NCBI RefSeq assembly: GCF_001458255.1
Contig: NZ_CYSB01000041.1
Span: 124,001-188,000 of the forward strand
Length of the DNA: 64,000 bases
Direction: 5' to 3'
Source of the DNA: Thalassovita autumnalis
GTDB lineage: Bacteria > Pseudomonadota > Alphaproteobacteria > Rhodobacterales > Rhodobacteraceae
Shown here: piece after piece, positions 9,568 to 18,987 of the stretch
How the letters are laid out: the number at the start of each line of letters is the position of its first letter
Position numbering within the stretch: position 1 is the stretch's first letter
Notes under the pieces: generated by a model
Databases searched by the model: none
Seen by the model: the letters and a program-made list of their open reading frames with translations, nothing else
Told to the model about the DNA's origin: nothing
Program-made: the position numbers and the translations under genes

Positions 9568-10746
9568 TTAACCGTAAATACATGACCGCAACGCTGTCAG
9601 CGCGCGTTCGACATCTTCGTTTGAATGCACCAAAGCGACCCGGATGTATTCCTTACCCGGGTTAAACCCATCCACCTCACGCGCCAGATAGGCGCCGGGC
9701 AGAACCCGCACCCCAGTCTCCTGCCAGAGCTTCAGCGCCGAGGCCTCACCATCCTTGACCGGCAACCACAGGAAGAAGCCCGCTTCGGGACTTTCATAGC
9801 CGGGAATGTCCCCGAAGATCCTGTCTGCGATGGTGAATTTCTGCTGATAGAGGTGGCGGTTTTCCACCACATGCCCCTCATCCGCCCAGACGCGTTCAGC
9901 GGCGCGCTGCAAGGGCAGCGGCAAAGGTGCGCCCGAATAGGCCCGCAACTGTTTGATACGTTTCAGGCTTTCAGGGCCACCGGCCACAAAGCCCGAGCGC
10001 AGGCCGGGCAGGTTCGATCGCTTCGAGAGCGAATGAAAAACCACCACCCGTTCGGGATCCGCACCCAGCTCCTGCGCTACCTCCAGCGCACCGGTTGGGG
10101 CTTCACCCCGGTAAATCTCAGAATAACATTCATCCGCAAAGATGCGGAAATCATACTGTTCGGCCAAACGGATCAGATCCGTCCAATACTGCCGGCTGGC
10201 CACGGCCCCCTGGGGGTTGGCCGGTGAACAGATATAGGCCGCAGCGACCCGGTTCAGCACCTCGGCCGGCAATGCGGTGTAATCGGGCAGATGACCGCTT
10301 TCTTTGGTGGCGGGCACCATCAACGGTTCCGCCCCCACCGAAATCGCACCGATCATATAGACCTGATAAAAGGGGTTGGGCAGCAGGATCACCGGGCGAT
10401 CGCCGCCCTTCTGCTCAGGCACCAAGGCCATACAGGCGTTATAAAGCCCCTCACGTGTGCCGTTGAGCGCCATGATCTGGCTCCCGGCATCCAGTCCTAC
10501 ACCGTAGCGGCGCTGGACCCAATCGCGAATCGCCTCCAGCAACTCGGGGGTGCCGTCATTGGGCGGGTATTTCCCAAAACCTTCGGCATTTTCCGCAATG
10601 ATATCAGCCACCCACGCCGGGAAAGCGTGTTTGGGTTCGCCAATGGTCATATGCATGGCTGCGCCGCCCGGTTCATGCACGTCCAACAAGGCGCGCAGAC
10701 GCGGGAATGCATAAGCGGGAAGGTTCGAAAACCGCTCAGGAAACAT
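9568..10746 (-). CDS. Class I/II PLP-dependent aminotransferase
   Basis: A 392-residue fold-type I aminotransferase. The PLP lysine is Lys242 in SLSKRSN. Upstream segments contain the family's NPFYQVY, SPANPQG and FADECYSE motifs; the Arg of LRSGFVAG and a C-terminal Arg would bind the carboxylate. It resembles proteins annotated as succinyldiaminopimelate aminotransferase (DapC), so a role in lysine biosynthesis is plausible but not certain. The ATG at 10746 is preferred over an upstream TTG at 10761 because the TGAGG site falls correctly before it. Only 15 bp separate it from ftsK. Confidence 0.88.
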   Translation of the reverse strand: MFPERFSNLPAYAFPRLRALLDVHEPGGAAMHMTIGEPKHAFPAWVADIIAENAEGFGKYPPNDGTPELLEAIRDWVQRRYGVGLDAGSQIMALNGTREGLYNACMALVPEQKGGDRPVILLPNPFYQVYMIGAISVGAEPLMVPATKESGHLPDYTALPAEVLNRVAAAYICSPANPQGAVASRQYWTDLIRLAEQYDFRIFADECYSEIYRGEAPTGALEVAQELGADPERVVVFHSLSKRSNLPGLRSGFVAGGPESLKRIKQLRAYSGAPLPLPLQRAAERVWADEGHVVENRHLYQQKFTIADRIFGDIPGYESPEAGFFLWLPVKDGEASALKLWQETGVRVLPGAYLAREVDGFNPGKEYIRVALVHSNEDVERALTALRSCIYG

Positions 10747-10807
10747 CAGATTTTGCCTCAATGTATCGGGATCATTGTCGCCCCGTTTGGATTGAGACTA
10801 GCCAAAA

Positions 10808-10842
10808 GGGCCCGCCGCGTCCAGTTCCGACGCGGCGGGCCC
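10808..10842 (-). terminator. Strong terminator after the amidase gene
   Basis: 14-bp perfect GC-rich stem (10808-10821 with 10829-10842) with a 7-nt loop, followed on the minus strand by TTTT. Confidence 0.8.
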
Positions 10843-10905
10843 CTTTCTGTTGTGACCTTTTTGACGAAGCGGGCCAGGAATTTAGCCCGGGGGGTGACCC
10901 CGTTC

Positions 10906-12240
10906 TTAGCCGAGGGCCAGCGCCGCCTCTGCCGCTGCGGCAACGCGCAGCAAACGCTCCTCCTGCCCCGGCAGACCGTTTAGCAAAATACCGCAGCTTG
11001 GCACGCCCGTGGGCAGGGTCACGCCGCAGTTGCCCATCAGATTGCCCACCCGGGTGTTTTGCAACGCCAGCAGGTTTTCGGTGACAAAATAGGCATCGTC
11101 CTGCATCAGGCGATCCACCTTGGGCGGCAGAATAGGCGCTGTTGGGCACAGCACCGCATCAAAGCCCGCAACCCGTTCATACCAGACCGCCCGCAGCCGT
11201 TCGAGTTTCTGCCAAGCGGCCACGTAATCCGCGGCGCCAACATCCTTGCCACCACGGAACCGTTCCAACACGCGGTCAAACATCAGGTCCGGATTGGCCT
11301 CAATCACATCACGCCATCTGCCATAGGCCTCAGCGGTGTAAAGCGGGCCGGCCATCGCCATGGCGTCGGCCACCTCAGGCGCATCGATTTTGACGATCTC
11401 TGCCCCAGCCTCAGCCAGTTTCGCAACCGCATCGTTAAAGGCCTGCATCGGCACCTCTCGGGTGTCTTCCAGCACCACGGTCTGCAACACGGCAAAGCGT
11501 TTGCCTTTCAGCGTGGCCCCTGTCAGATTGGCGGCTCTGCCCCCTTCCAGCATGGCCAGCATCAAGGCGGCATCTTCAACCGAACGGCACAGCGGGCCGA
11601 TGGTGTCAAACTTGGCGCAGAGATCAACCACACCCTGCAGACCAATCCGGCCCGCGGTGGTCTTAAGCCCCACCAGATCATTCCAGGCCGCGGGGATCCG
11701 CACCGATCCCCCGGTGTCAGATCCGATCCCGCAGGCCGCCAGATCAAAAGCGACCGAGGTCGCCGCACCTGACGAAGAGCCCCCTGAAACCGCATCGTGA
11801 TCATTCACACAGGGCGGCGTTGCTGTGACCGGGTTCAGCCCCAAGCCCGAAAACGCCAGTTCGCTCATATGGGTTTTGCCCAGACAGACCAGCCCCAGGG
11901 CTGTCGCGTTGCGCAGCACCGGCGCGTCCACCTCAGGGGTCCGCCCCTTCAACAGGGCCGATCCCGCCTCTGTCGCCACACCTGCCGAATCAAACAGATC
12001 CTTCCAGGAAATCGGCACACCATCCAAGGCAGACAGGCGCTGCCCCGCCTTGGCGCGGGCACTTGCGGCCTCAGCCTCGGCCATGGCGCGATCTTCGGTG
12101 ACCCGGGCATAGATCCGATCCGCAAACGGATGTGAGGCAATGGCGGTCAGATAGGTCTCCGTCAGGGCAACGGGGTCAATCTCACCGCTGCCAATGCCCC
12201 GCCCCAGATCCGCGGCGCTTGCCTTCAACCAATGATCCAT
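10906..12240 (-). CDS. Amidase signature family hydrolase
   Basis: A 444-residue amidase-signature enzyme with a Ser-cisSer-Lys triad. Lys80 is in WKDLFD, the cis-Ser in the GGSSSGAAT stretch near residue 155, and the nucleophile Ser179 in GSDTGGSV. GatA belongs to the same family, but no gatC or gatB is nearby and the length is short for GatA. It more likely hydrolyses a small amide. The start at 12240 is fixed by an AGGAGG site; the longer frame to 12333 would overlap the promoter of the divergent ubiH-like gene. The substrate is unknown. Confidence 0.88.
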   Translation of the reverse strand: MDHWLKASAADLGRGIGSGEIDPVALTETYLTAIASHPFADRIYARVTEDRAMAEAEAASARAKAGQRLSALDGVPISWKDLFDSAGVATEAGSALLKGRTPEVDAPVLRNATALGLVCLGKTHMSELAFSGLGLNPVTATPPCVNDHDAVSGGSSSGAATSVAFDLAACGIGSDTGGSVRIPAAWNDLVGLKTTAGRIGLQGVVDLCAKFDTIGPLCRSVEDAALMLAMLEGGRAANLTGATLKGKRFAVLQTVVLEDTREVPMQAFNDAVAKLAEAGAEIVKIDAPEVADAMAMAGPLYTAEAYGRWRDVIEANPDLMFDRVLERFRGGKDVGAADYVAAWQKLERLRAVWYERVAGFDAVLCPTAPILPPKVDRLMQDDAYFVTENLLALQNTRVGNLMGNCGVTLPTGVPSCGILLNGLPGQEERLLRVAAAAEAALALG

Positions 12241-12324
12241 TTTTTGCCTCCTGTTCCTCTTGTCGCGACCGTAGCGACGCTGAGGCGCATGGACAATCCC
12301 GTGAAGCCACGCATATTGAGGCAC

Positions 12325-13542
12325 ATGAAACATGACAGCGATATCCTGATCGTCGGCGGCGGCCTGAACGGCCCCGCTCAGGCCCTGGCTCTGGCGCAGG
12401 CGGGCTTCACCGTCACGGTGATCGATGCCCTGCCCCGCGCGACGCAGCAGTCCGATAATTTTGACGGCCGCGCCTATGCGCTGGCGCTGGCGTCAAAACG
12501 TCTGTTGGACCGGATCGGTATCTGGGATCACGTGGCTTGCATTGCCCAGCCGATGCTGGATATCAAGGTCAGCGATGGCCGCGCGGGTGAGGGCCCGCTC
12601 AGCCCGTTTTTCCTGCACTTTGACCACAATGAGCTGGAAGAAGGCCCGATGGGCTACATGCTGGAGGATCGCTTCCTGCGGCGGGCGCTGGCGGATGCAA
12701 TGACGGCGGAGCCCCGCATCACCGTGATGGATGGTACCAAGGTTGTGGCGCAGGACACCGGGCCGGCGGGCGTCACGCTGCATCTGGACACAGGCGCAAC
12801 GCTGACGGGCAAGTTGTTGATCGGCGCAGATGGGCGCAAATCCGGCACCGCAGAACGGGCGGGCATCAAGCGCAGCGGCTGGGACTATGGCCAGACCGCG
12901 CTGGTCTGTGCCATCTCGCACGAGCTGCCCAACAACGGTGTGGCGCATCAGTTCTTCATGCCGCCGGGTCCCTTGGCGATCCTGCCGCTGCCCGGCAACA
13001 TGTCCTCCATCGTCTGGTCGGAAACCCACGAAAACGCCGCAGCGATCCACGGCCTGAGCGATGCAGATTACATGCAGGTGCTGCGCCCGCGTTTCGGCGA
13101 TTTCCTGGGCAAGATCGAACTGGCCGGGCAACGTTTCACCTATCCGCTGAACCTGACGCTGGCCGATCGTTTCACCGCAGAGCGGCTGGTGTTGGTGGGT
13201 GATGCCGCCCATGGCATGCATCCCATCGCCGGTCAGGGGCTAAACGCCGGGTTGCGCGATATCGGCGCGCTGACCCAGGTGCTGCGTGACGCAAAACAAC
13301 GTGGTGAAGATATCGCCAGTGAGCTGGTACTAGACCGCTATCAGGAATGGCGCCGGTTCGATACCGCCAGCCTGGCCCTCAGCACCGATCTGACCAACAA
13401 GCTGTTTTCCAATGACAATCCGCTGCTGCGCTTTGCCCGGGATCTGGGCATGGGGGCGGTAAACGCCATGCCCGGCCTGCGCCGCGGTTTCATGCGCGAA
13501 GCGGCGGGCCTCACCGGGGATTTGCCCGACCTGATGCGCTGA
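12325..13542 (+). CDS. ubiH: UbiH/UbiF/COQ6-type FAD monooxygenase
   Basis: A 405-residue flavoprotein hydroxylase of the ubiquinone pathway. It shows the Rossmann GGGLNG motif near the N-terminus, the DG motif (GADGRKSGTAE) in the middle, and GDAAHGMHPIAGQGLN near residue 300, the second FAD-binding motif. Such enzymes add ring hydroxyls during coenzyme Q synthesis. Alphaproteobacterial members can act at more than one ring position, so UbiH against UbiL or UbiF cannot be settled by eye. The ATG at 12325 has a TGAGG site. It is divergent from the amidase gene. Confidence 0.87.
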   Translation: MKHDSDILIVGGGLNGPAQALALAQAGFTVTVIDALPRATQQSDNFDGRAYALALASKRLLDRIGIWDHVACIAQPMLDIKVSDGRAGEGPLSPFFLHFDHNELEEGPMGYMLEDRFLRRALADAMTAEPRITVMDGTKVVAQDTGPAGVTLHLDTGATLTGKLLIGADGRKSGTAERAGIKRSGWDYGQTALVCAISHELPNNGVAHQFFMPPGPLAILPLPGNMSSIVWSETHENAAAIHGLSDADYMQVLRPRFGDFLGKIELAGQRFTYPLNLTLADRFTAERLVLVGDAAHGMHPIAGQGLNAGLRDIGALTQVLRDAKQRGEDIASELVLDRYQEWRRFDTASLALSTDLTNKLFSNDNPLLRFARDLGMGAVNAMPGLRRGFMREAAGLTGDLPDLMR

Positions 13543-13561
13543 CTGTTACAGAGTCTGCACC

Positions 13562-13632
13562 TTTCAACGTTTCCAAAATACTCGGGGGTGAATGGGGGCA
13601 TCTTTGATGACCACAGAGGGGCGCAGCCCCTC
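13562..13632 (-). repeat. Dispersed convergent-junction element, copy 1
   Basis: The 23-bp core (13562-13584, read on the minus strand) begins GAGTATTTT and ends TGAAAG. On its 5' side is a GC-rich hairpin GAGGGGC / GCCCCTC (13616-13632). It lies between the 3' ends of ubiH and lpxK. Related copies are at 22575, 33835 and 60899. Confidence 0.7.
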
Positions 13633-13669
13633 ACGGCCCATCTATCAGACAAAACCGCAATAATAGCGC

Positions 13670-14689
13670 TTAGCCCTTACCGGGCGCCCCTGCGATCACC
13701 TGATCCAACGCGGCTTTCAGCTGATCCTCTTGATGCACCCGCAGCCGCACCGGCACGGTCACCACTTTCATCCGGAAGCTTTCAGGCAGTCGCACCGCAT
13801 CCTTTTCGGTGGTGACCATCTGCAATCCCCGCAGCGCCGCCTCTTTTTCCAACCGGGTCAGCAAACCGGGTGTCAGCGCCTGATGGTCATCCAACGCCTC
13901 CGCCCGCACCAGATCAGCGCCCAGACCGCGCAGCGTGCGGAAAAACTTCTCAGGGTGGCCGATCCCGGCAAAGGCCAGAACCCGCATGCCGTCAAACTCG
14001 ATCCCCATCTGCAGCGGCTCCAGCGCGGCGGTGATATGGGGCAGGTCATATCGCTTGATCTCATCGCCCCATTGGGCCGCAAACGTGGCCTGCGCCGCAT
14101 CGTCGCCGATTGACAGCAGCAGATCGCCGCGGCGCAACCCCGCCGCCACCGGTTCCCGCAAGGGCCCCGCCGGCAGGCACCGGCCATTGCCAAAACCTTT
14201 ATTCGCATCGACCACGATGATCGACAGATCCTTTTGCAGGTCCGGGTTCTGGAAACCATCATCCATGATGATCACACCGGCCCCCAGTTCCACCGCCAGA
14301 CGCGCCCCGGCGGCACGATCTTTGGCCACCACCACCGTGGCAAATGCCGCCAACAGCAAGGGTTCATCACCGACATCTTCGGCGCTGTGGTCCAGCGGAT
14401 TGACCTGAACCGGACCTTCAAGCTGGCCGCCATAGCCACGTGACACCACAATGGGGCGCACACCGCTGCCCATCAGCATCATCAGCAGCGCAATCGCGGT
14501 CGGCGTCTTGCCGGTGCCACCCGCGTTCAAATTGCCCACACAGATCACCGGCACCGGCGGGCGATAGCCCTGTGTCTTGGCCAGTCGTTTGGCTGTCAGA
14601 TGAGCATACAGCGCCCCGAGCGGTGCCAACAGGCGGGCCCGCATTCCCGGGGCCTCAGGCGGGCGATACCAGAAACGGGGTGGCTGCAT
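13670..14689 (-). CDS. lpxK: Tetraacyldisaccharide 4'-kinase
   Basis: A 339-residue lipid A kinase that phosphorylates the 4' position of the tetraacyl disaccharide at the inner membrane. The P-loop NAGGTGKT is at residues 55-62, and VSRGYGG follows near residue 83, as in LpxK. The N-terminus PPRFWYR is also typical. Its start codon overlaps the stop of the KdtA gene as ATGA, so the two are translationally coupled. This places lipid A phosphorylation and Kdo transfer in one operon. Confidence 0.95.
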   Translation of the reverse strand: MQPPRFWYRPPEAPGMRARLLAPLGALYAHLTAKRLAKTQGYRPPVPVICVGNLNAGGTGKTPTAIALLMMLMGSGVRPIVVSRGYGGQLEGPVQVNPLDHSAEDVGDEPLLLAAFATVVVAKDRAAGARLAVELGAGVIIMDDGFQNPDLQKDLSIIVVDANKGFGNGRCLPAGPLREPVAAGLRRGDLLLSIGDDAAQATFAAQWGDEIKRYDLPHITAALEPLQMGIEFDGMRVLAFAGIGHPEKFFRTLRGLGADLVRAEALDDHQALTPGLLTRLEKEAALRGLQMVTTEKDAVRLPESFRMKVVTVPVRLRVHQEDQLKAALDQVIAGAPGKG

Positions 14690-15906
14690 CAGACCGTCCC
14701 CCCCAGATCCAAGGTGTCTTGGATCATCTCGATCACCTCATCCGTCACCTCCGCGCCAAGCGAACTGACCTCCCAGCCCGCATGGGCCATCGCGGCCACC
14801 TGATCAGCCGCCGAGAGCGTGTTCAGCGCCGAGGCAAGGCTGTCGGCATCCTTCACGATCCGCGCCGCCCCCGCGCTGACAAAGCGGCTGTAGGCATTGA
14901 GGTAGCGCCCCACATTGGGACCATAAAGAATGGCCGAGCCCAGCGCCGCCGGCTCATAAGGGTCACGCCCGCCAAACCCCGGCACCAGGGAGCTGCCCAT
15001 GAAGGTGACAGGCGCCAATCGGTACCAAAGACCCATTTCCCCACGCGTATCGGCCAGCAGAACCTGCGTGTCCTCTTCAGGCGCTTGCCCTTCGGACCAG
15101 CGGGCCACTTGCCAGCCCCAGCCGCGCAGCTTCTCCGCCATTTGAGAGCCTTGGGTTTCATCGTCAGGCACAAGGATCAGCAATTGCCGGTGTGACAGGC
15201 GCAACGCCGCCTTATGGGCCTGGCTGATCATGCCCAACTCATCAAACTGCGCCATGGCGGCCAACCAGACAGGGCGGTTGCCCAGGCATTTTGCCAAATC
15301 TTCGCGGGTGGCCTCTTCGCAGGGCAGGGCCGCGCCGCCTTCTTGCATCGCGCCGGAAACCTGAAGGTTGGCGCGCGAAATTCCGATCCGGCCCAGCCGT
15401 TGGGCCGCCGCCTGATCCACCGCGACAATCCGCGAAAATCGGTGCAGCACTGACCGGCTCATATCCGGCAGCCAGCGGAACCGCACATCCTCCAAAGCGT
15501 CCGCTTCGGCATCCAGCAGGAACATCACCAGATCCCGCCGGGCTGCCATCTCAATCGCCGCGGGACGCAGATCACCACTGGACCAAAGCCCCAGATCAGG
15601 CCGCCAATGATCAAAAAACCGGGTGAGGTCCGGCACGGTGTCTTCGGGGATCACCTGCCAGTGCATATTGCCCTTCACATGATCCGGCCGGGGCAGCCCG
15701 GGCGGTGTGGTCAGCAACAGATGGACGCCGGGGCGCTGCGCTTCGAGCAGGGTAAACAGCTGCATCAGCGCCGCGGCTTTTTCCAATGTGGGCGCATGGG
15801 CCCAGATCAGCTCGCCCTCGGGGCGGGGATTGTCAAACGTCGGCGCCTCACGCGATCCGCGCCGGGCCAGGGCCATATAGGCCGCAAGACTGAGGGATCG
15901 CGCCAT
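14689..15906 (-). CDS. Divergent Kdo transferase (KdtA/WaaA-like)
   Basis: A 405-residue GT-B glycosyltransferase related to KdtA, which moves Kdo from CMP-Kdo to lipid A precursor. The N-terminal half has [11 protein letters not shown] (residues 33-43) where KdtA has a WFHAxSVGE motif bearing the catalytic Glu; here Glu comes one position early and Lys takes the usual place. The donor-site motif normally GGHNPLEPA reads GGRDPYEPA (312-320). The usual N-terminal membrane anchor is also reduced. Position next to lpxK supports a lipid A/core role. The donor or acceptor may differ from classical Kdo transferases. Confidence 0.78.
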   Translation of the reverse strand: MARSLSLAAYMALARRGSREAPTFDNPRPEGELIWAHAPTLEKAAALMQLFTLLEAQRPGVHLLLTTPPGLPRPDHVKGNMHWQVIPEDTVPDLTRFFDHWRPDLGLWSSGDLRPAAIEMAARRDLVMFLLDAEADALEDVRFRWLPDMSRSVLHRFSRIVAVDQAAAQRLGRIGISRANLQVSGAMQEGGAALPCEEATREDLAKCLGNRPVWLAAMAQFDELGMISQAHKAALRLSHRQLLILVPDDETQGSQMAEKLRGWGWQVARWSEGQAPEEDTQVLLADTRGEMGLWYRLAPVTFMGSSLVPGFGGRDPYEPAALGSAILYGPNVGRYLNAYSRFVSAGAARIVKDADSLASALNTLSAADQVAAMAHAGWEVSSLGAEVTDEVIEMIQDTLDLGGTV

Positions 15907-15918
15907 GACTTACCGATC

Positions 15919-16161
15919 TTAGCCGAGTTCTTCGGTCGCCGAGATTTCACGCTCTTCGTCACGCAGGCGGTGAATATGCGCGATGTAGTAACGCATATGC
16001 GCGTTATCGACGGTTTTCTGGGCTTCCGCCTTCCAGGCGTCATAAGCGCTCTGGTAGTTGGGGAACATGCCGACGATGTGAATGTTGTCGACGTCCTTGA
16101 ACACGTTCTTGGACGGATCGACAAGTTCACCACCGAAAACAAGGTGCAGGCGTTGGGTCAT
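15919..16161 (-). CDS. DUF4170 domain-containing protein
   Basis: An 80-residue protein fully covered by a DUF4170-like domain (LVFGGELVDPSKNVFKDVDNIHIVG, given in part here as LVFGGEL and DNIHIVG). Function is unknown. The family is recurrent just upstream of kdtA-lpxK in alphaproteobacteria, hinting at a link to envelope synthesis. The ATG at 16161 is chosen because an AGGAG site lies just upstream; a 90-residue version from 16191 is less likely. A further 12 bp separate it from the KdtA-like gene. Confidence 0.85.
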   Translation of the reverse strand: MTQRLHLVFGGELVDPSKNVFKDVDNIHIVGMFPNYQSAYDAWKAEAQKTVDNAHMRYYIAHIHRLRDEEREISATEELG

Positions 16162-16272
16162 GAGGAGATCTCCTGAAAAGGTCAGGCGCAATTTAGGCCC
16201 TGTGGGTTAGGGCTGCAAGCCACCGGGGCGTTGCCTGGCACCAAGATGCCTAAAGGTCTGATTAGGCGGGGT

Positions 16273-16662
16273 TTAACGCGGCTCCCGCTGTGCCTGCGGC
16301 AGGTCCGCACGACGCCAGTCGCCAAAGCCCCCACGCAGGGAGGCCACCTTCAGCCCCATACGTTGGGCAATCTGCGCCGCCAGCAGCGAACGCCACCCCG
16401 AGGCACAGTAGAACAGAAAGGTCTGATCTGAGGCAAACCAATCCTTATGGTAGGGGCTTTCGGGATCGATCCAGAACTCCAGCATGCCACGGGGGGCATG
16501 TTTGGCGCCGGGGATCAGGCCATCCCGTTCCAATTCGCGCGGGTCGCGGATATCGACGAAGACCAGACCGGGATCCTCAAGCCGCGCCGCGGCCTCTTCG
16601 ATAGTAAGCGAGGAAACCTCGGCATCGGCTTCCGCCAAAAGCTGTTTGTACCCAATTGCCAT
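16273..16662 (-). CDS. Rhodanese-like domain protein
   Basis: A 129-residue single-domain sulfurtransferase-type protein. FVDIRDPRELE at residues 35-45 is the entry of the rhodanese fold, and Cys86 in FYCASGWRS is the likely persulfide-carrying residue. The C-terminal GGFGDWRRADLP is also typical. It could shuttle sulfur or act as a phosphatase-like regulator. The start at 16662 follows a GAGGGGGA site. It lies 13 bp after the inositol-phosphatase-type gene, likely in one transcript. Confidence 0.9.
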   Translation of the reverse strand: MAIGYKQLLAEADAEVSSLTIEEAAARLEDPGLVFVDIRDPRELERDGLIPGAKHAPRGMLEFWIDPESPYHKDWFASDQTFLFYCASGWRSLLAAQIAQRMGLKVASLRGGFGDWRRADLPQAQREPR

Positions 16663-16675
16663 ATTGTGTTCCCCC

Positions 16676-17470
16676 TCAACCCGTTTGCTGCGTGCTGACC
16701 AACCGTTTTGACAGATCCGCGTGCAATGCGGGGCCAGCGGCCACCACCCCTTTGACCTGGGGATGGGCGTTGTTGAACCGCAAAGGTGCGCCATGCATGT
16801 CCGTCACCTTGGCGCCCGCTTCGGTCAGGATCAGCGCGCCCGCTGCAATGTCCCATTCCCAGCTGTCGCGCAGCGTCAGCATGGCGTCAAACCGACCCTG
16901 CGCCACAAGGCTCAGCCGATAGGCCAGTGACGGGCGGTAGACCCGCTTCACATCCGGTACAACGCCATCAATCCAATGTTCCGGCGCATAGTTCGGCCGC
17001 GCCGACAGAACCGAGGCACCGCTGACCCCTTCACGTGCCGTGACGCCAACCTGCGTGCCGTTCAGTGTGGTGCCCTGCCCTTTGGCCGCAGCATAAAGGC
17101 GATCCTTGGCCGGCAGCAACACAACGGCCGCGGTGACCTCGCCCCCTTGGGCCACCGCGATCGAATGCGCCCAGGCGTTTGAGCCTTCGATGAAGCTGCG
17201 GGTGCCGTCGATGGGATCGACGATAAACAGTTTTTCCTGATCCAAGCGGGTTCTGCCATCCTCGCTTTCCTCGGACAGCCAGCCATAGTCAGGCCGGGCA
17301 CCCAGAAGTTCGCGGTGCAGCACATCATTTACAGCCAGGTCCGCCTCAGTCACCGGGCCCAGATCGCCCGGCTTGTCCCAGGATTTCGCCTGTGGTCCGC
17401 TGTATTTCAGGGCTGTTTCCCCCGCCAGTCGGGCGGCGTGGATCAACAGGTCAAGATCAGTCGCCGGCAA
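16676..17470 (-). CDS. Inositol monophosphatase / CysQ-type phosphatase
   Basis: A 264-residue lithium-sensitive-type phosphatase. Metal-binding motifs are all present: SEESED with Glu67-Glu68, DPIDGT at residues 85-90, and WEWDIAAG near 211. The first motif and length resemble CysQ, which removes the 3' phosphate from PAP during sulfate assimilation, but inositol or histidinol phosphate is possible. The start is probably TTG at 17470 with a GAGGGG site; it overlaps the pmbA stop by 14 bp, implying translational coupling. Confidence 0.85.
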   Translation of the reverse strand: MPATDLDLLIHAARLAGETALKYSGPQAKSWDKPGDLGPVTEADLAVNDVLHRELLGARPDYGWLSEESEDGRTRLDQEKLFIVDPIDGTRSFIEGSNAWAHSIAVAQGGEVTAAVVLLPAKDRLYAAAKGQGTTLNGTQVGVTAREGVSGASVLSARPNYAPEHWIDGVVPDVKRVYRPSLAYRLSLVAQGRFDAMLTLRDSWEWDIAAGALILTEAGAKVTDMHGAPLRFNNAHPQVKGVVAAGPALHADLSKRLVSTQQTG

Positions 17471-18803
17471 GGGTCAGCCCCTCTACCAGAAGCGATGGCA
17501 CAACCCGGCTGAGATGCAGCCGCGCATCATTGGCCGGGATGATCCGGCCCAGCATGTCGCGCAGATTGCCAGCGATGGTGCATTCATTCACCGGATACTG
17601 GATCTCACCGTTTTCCACCCAGAAGCCCGACGCCCCACGAGAGTAGTCACCGGTATTGGGGTTGATGGTCGAACCAATCATCGAGGTGACCAACAGACCC
17701 GTGCCCATCTGTTTCAGCAGATCATCCCGGCTGACATCGCCTTGGGTCAGGGCAATGTTCCACGGGCTTGGCGACGGTGGGGCCGAGGTGCCGCGCACTG
17801 CGTTGCCAGTGGATTGCAGCCCCAATTTGCGGGCTGTTGCCAGATCCAGCGTCCAACCGGTCAGCACACCGTCGTCAATGATCTTGCGCGGCTTGGTCGG
17901 CAGCCCTTCGGCGTCAAACGGGCGCGAGCCCGAGGTGCGCGGACGATGCGGATCCTCCCGCAGATCCAGACCTTTCGGCAGCAGCTGCGTGCCCTCAGCG
18001 CCCAGCAACCAGGACGAGCCGCGGGCAATGGCGCTGCCGTTGGCGGCGGCCAGCAAATGGCCGATCAGCGTTGAGGAGATGCGCTCATCAAACAGCACTG
18101 GGTAGCTGCCAGTCTGCGGTTTGCGCGCGCCCACCCGTTCCACACAGCGCTTTGCGGCGGTTTCGCCGATGTCCTCAGGGCTGCGCAGATCGCCCTGAAA
18201 AATCCGCATGTCACCGTCATAATCGCGTTCCATGCCGGTGCCGGTGCCAGAAATGGCCACACAGCTGACCGCACGGTCGCTGCGCTGATAGCCGCCGGCA
18301 AACCCGTTGCTGGCGGCCAGATAGACCTCACGACTGCCATAAGCGGCGGAACTGGATTGCACCTGAGTAACGCCGTCAACCGCCTGCGCAGCCGCTTCGG
18401 CGCGGCGGGCATCTTCCTCCAAGGCGGCGGGGGCAGGCTCGGCGGTGTCGTCATAAAGTTCCAGCGCGGCCAGATCCCAGTCACGGGCCAGCTGATCGGG
18501 ATCCGCCAACCCGATATGGGGATCCTCCGGCGCCTCTTTGGCCATTGCAACAGCCCGTTCCGCCATGGCCGCCATGGTTTCCAGCCGGGTGTCTGAGGCC
18601 GAGACATTGGCCTGCCGCTGCCCCACAAAAACCCGCAAACCGATATCGGTGCCCTCAGACCGTTCTGCCTGCTCCAGCACCCCATTGCGCACATCGATAT
18701 TGACCGACGTGCCCGCCACCGCCATTGCATCCGCCGCATCGGCACCCGCATCTTTGGCCGCTTTCAACAGGGCTTGGCTCAGCTCGGCAAGGGATTGGGT
18801 CAT
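17457..18803 (-). CDS. pmbA: TldD/PmbA family protein (PmbA-like)
   Basis: A 448-residue member of the TldD/PmbA family. In enterobacteria the PmbA (TldE) and TldD heterodimer is a peptidase acting on microcins and CcdA antitoxin. PmbA is the non-metal-binding partner, and I see no HExxxH motif, which fits PmbA. The N-terminal EQAERSEGTDIGLRVFVG segment and the C-terminal GxxSRGASGFWVENGEI region (seen as SRGASGFWVENGEI) match the family. TldD is not in this window. The start at 18803 has an AGAGG site. Confidence 0.92.
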   Translation of the reverse strand: MTQSLAELSQALLKAAKDAGADAADAMAVAGTSVNIDVRNGVLEQAERSEGTDIGLRVFVGQRQANVSASDTRLETMAAMAERAVAMAKEAPEDPHIGLADPDQLARDWDLAALELYDDTAEPAPAALEEDARRAEAAAQAVDGVTQVQSSSAAYGSREVYLAASNGFAGGYQRSDRAVSCVAISGTGTGMERDYDGDMRIFQGDLRSPEDIGETAAKRCVERVGARKPQTGSYPVLFDERISSTLIGHLLAAANGSAIARGSSWLLGAEGTQLLPKGLDLREDPHRPRTSGSRPFDAEGLPTKPRKIIDDGVLTGWTLDLATARKLGLQSTGNAVRGTSAPPSPSPWNIALTQGDVSRDDLLKQMGTGLLVTSMIGSTINPNTGDYSRGASGFWVENGEIQYPVNECTIAGNLRDMLGRIIPANDARLHLSRVVPSLLVEGLTLAGD

Positions 18804-18936
18804 GGAAGCCTCTTTTTATCTCACCCCCTTGAGGTAGACCTTGCCGGGATCAGGTGCAAGTTTTGCGCGGGAAAACTTGGGGGGACTGCGGGATTTGACC
18901 CGGACTGCCTGCCCACAGTACAGGCGAGTCGCACGC

Positions 18937-18965
18937 AAAAAGGCCGGGGTTTCCCCCGGCCTTTT
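18937..18965 (-). terminator. Terminator after the DUF2125 gene
   Basis: Stem AAAAGGCCGGGG / CCCCGGCCTTTT with a short loop; a five-T run follows on the minus strand. The rest of the 18804-18987 gap shows nothing recognisable. Confidence 0.85.
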
Positions 18966-18987
18966 CATAAAGTTATCGAAGCAGCGC

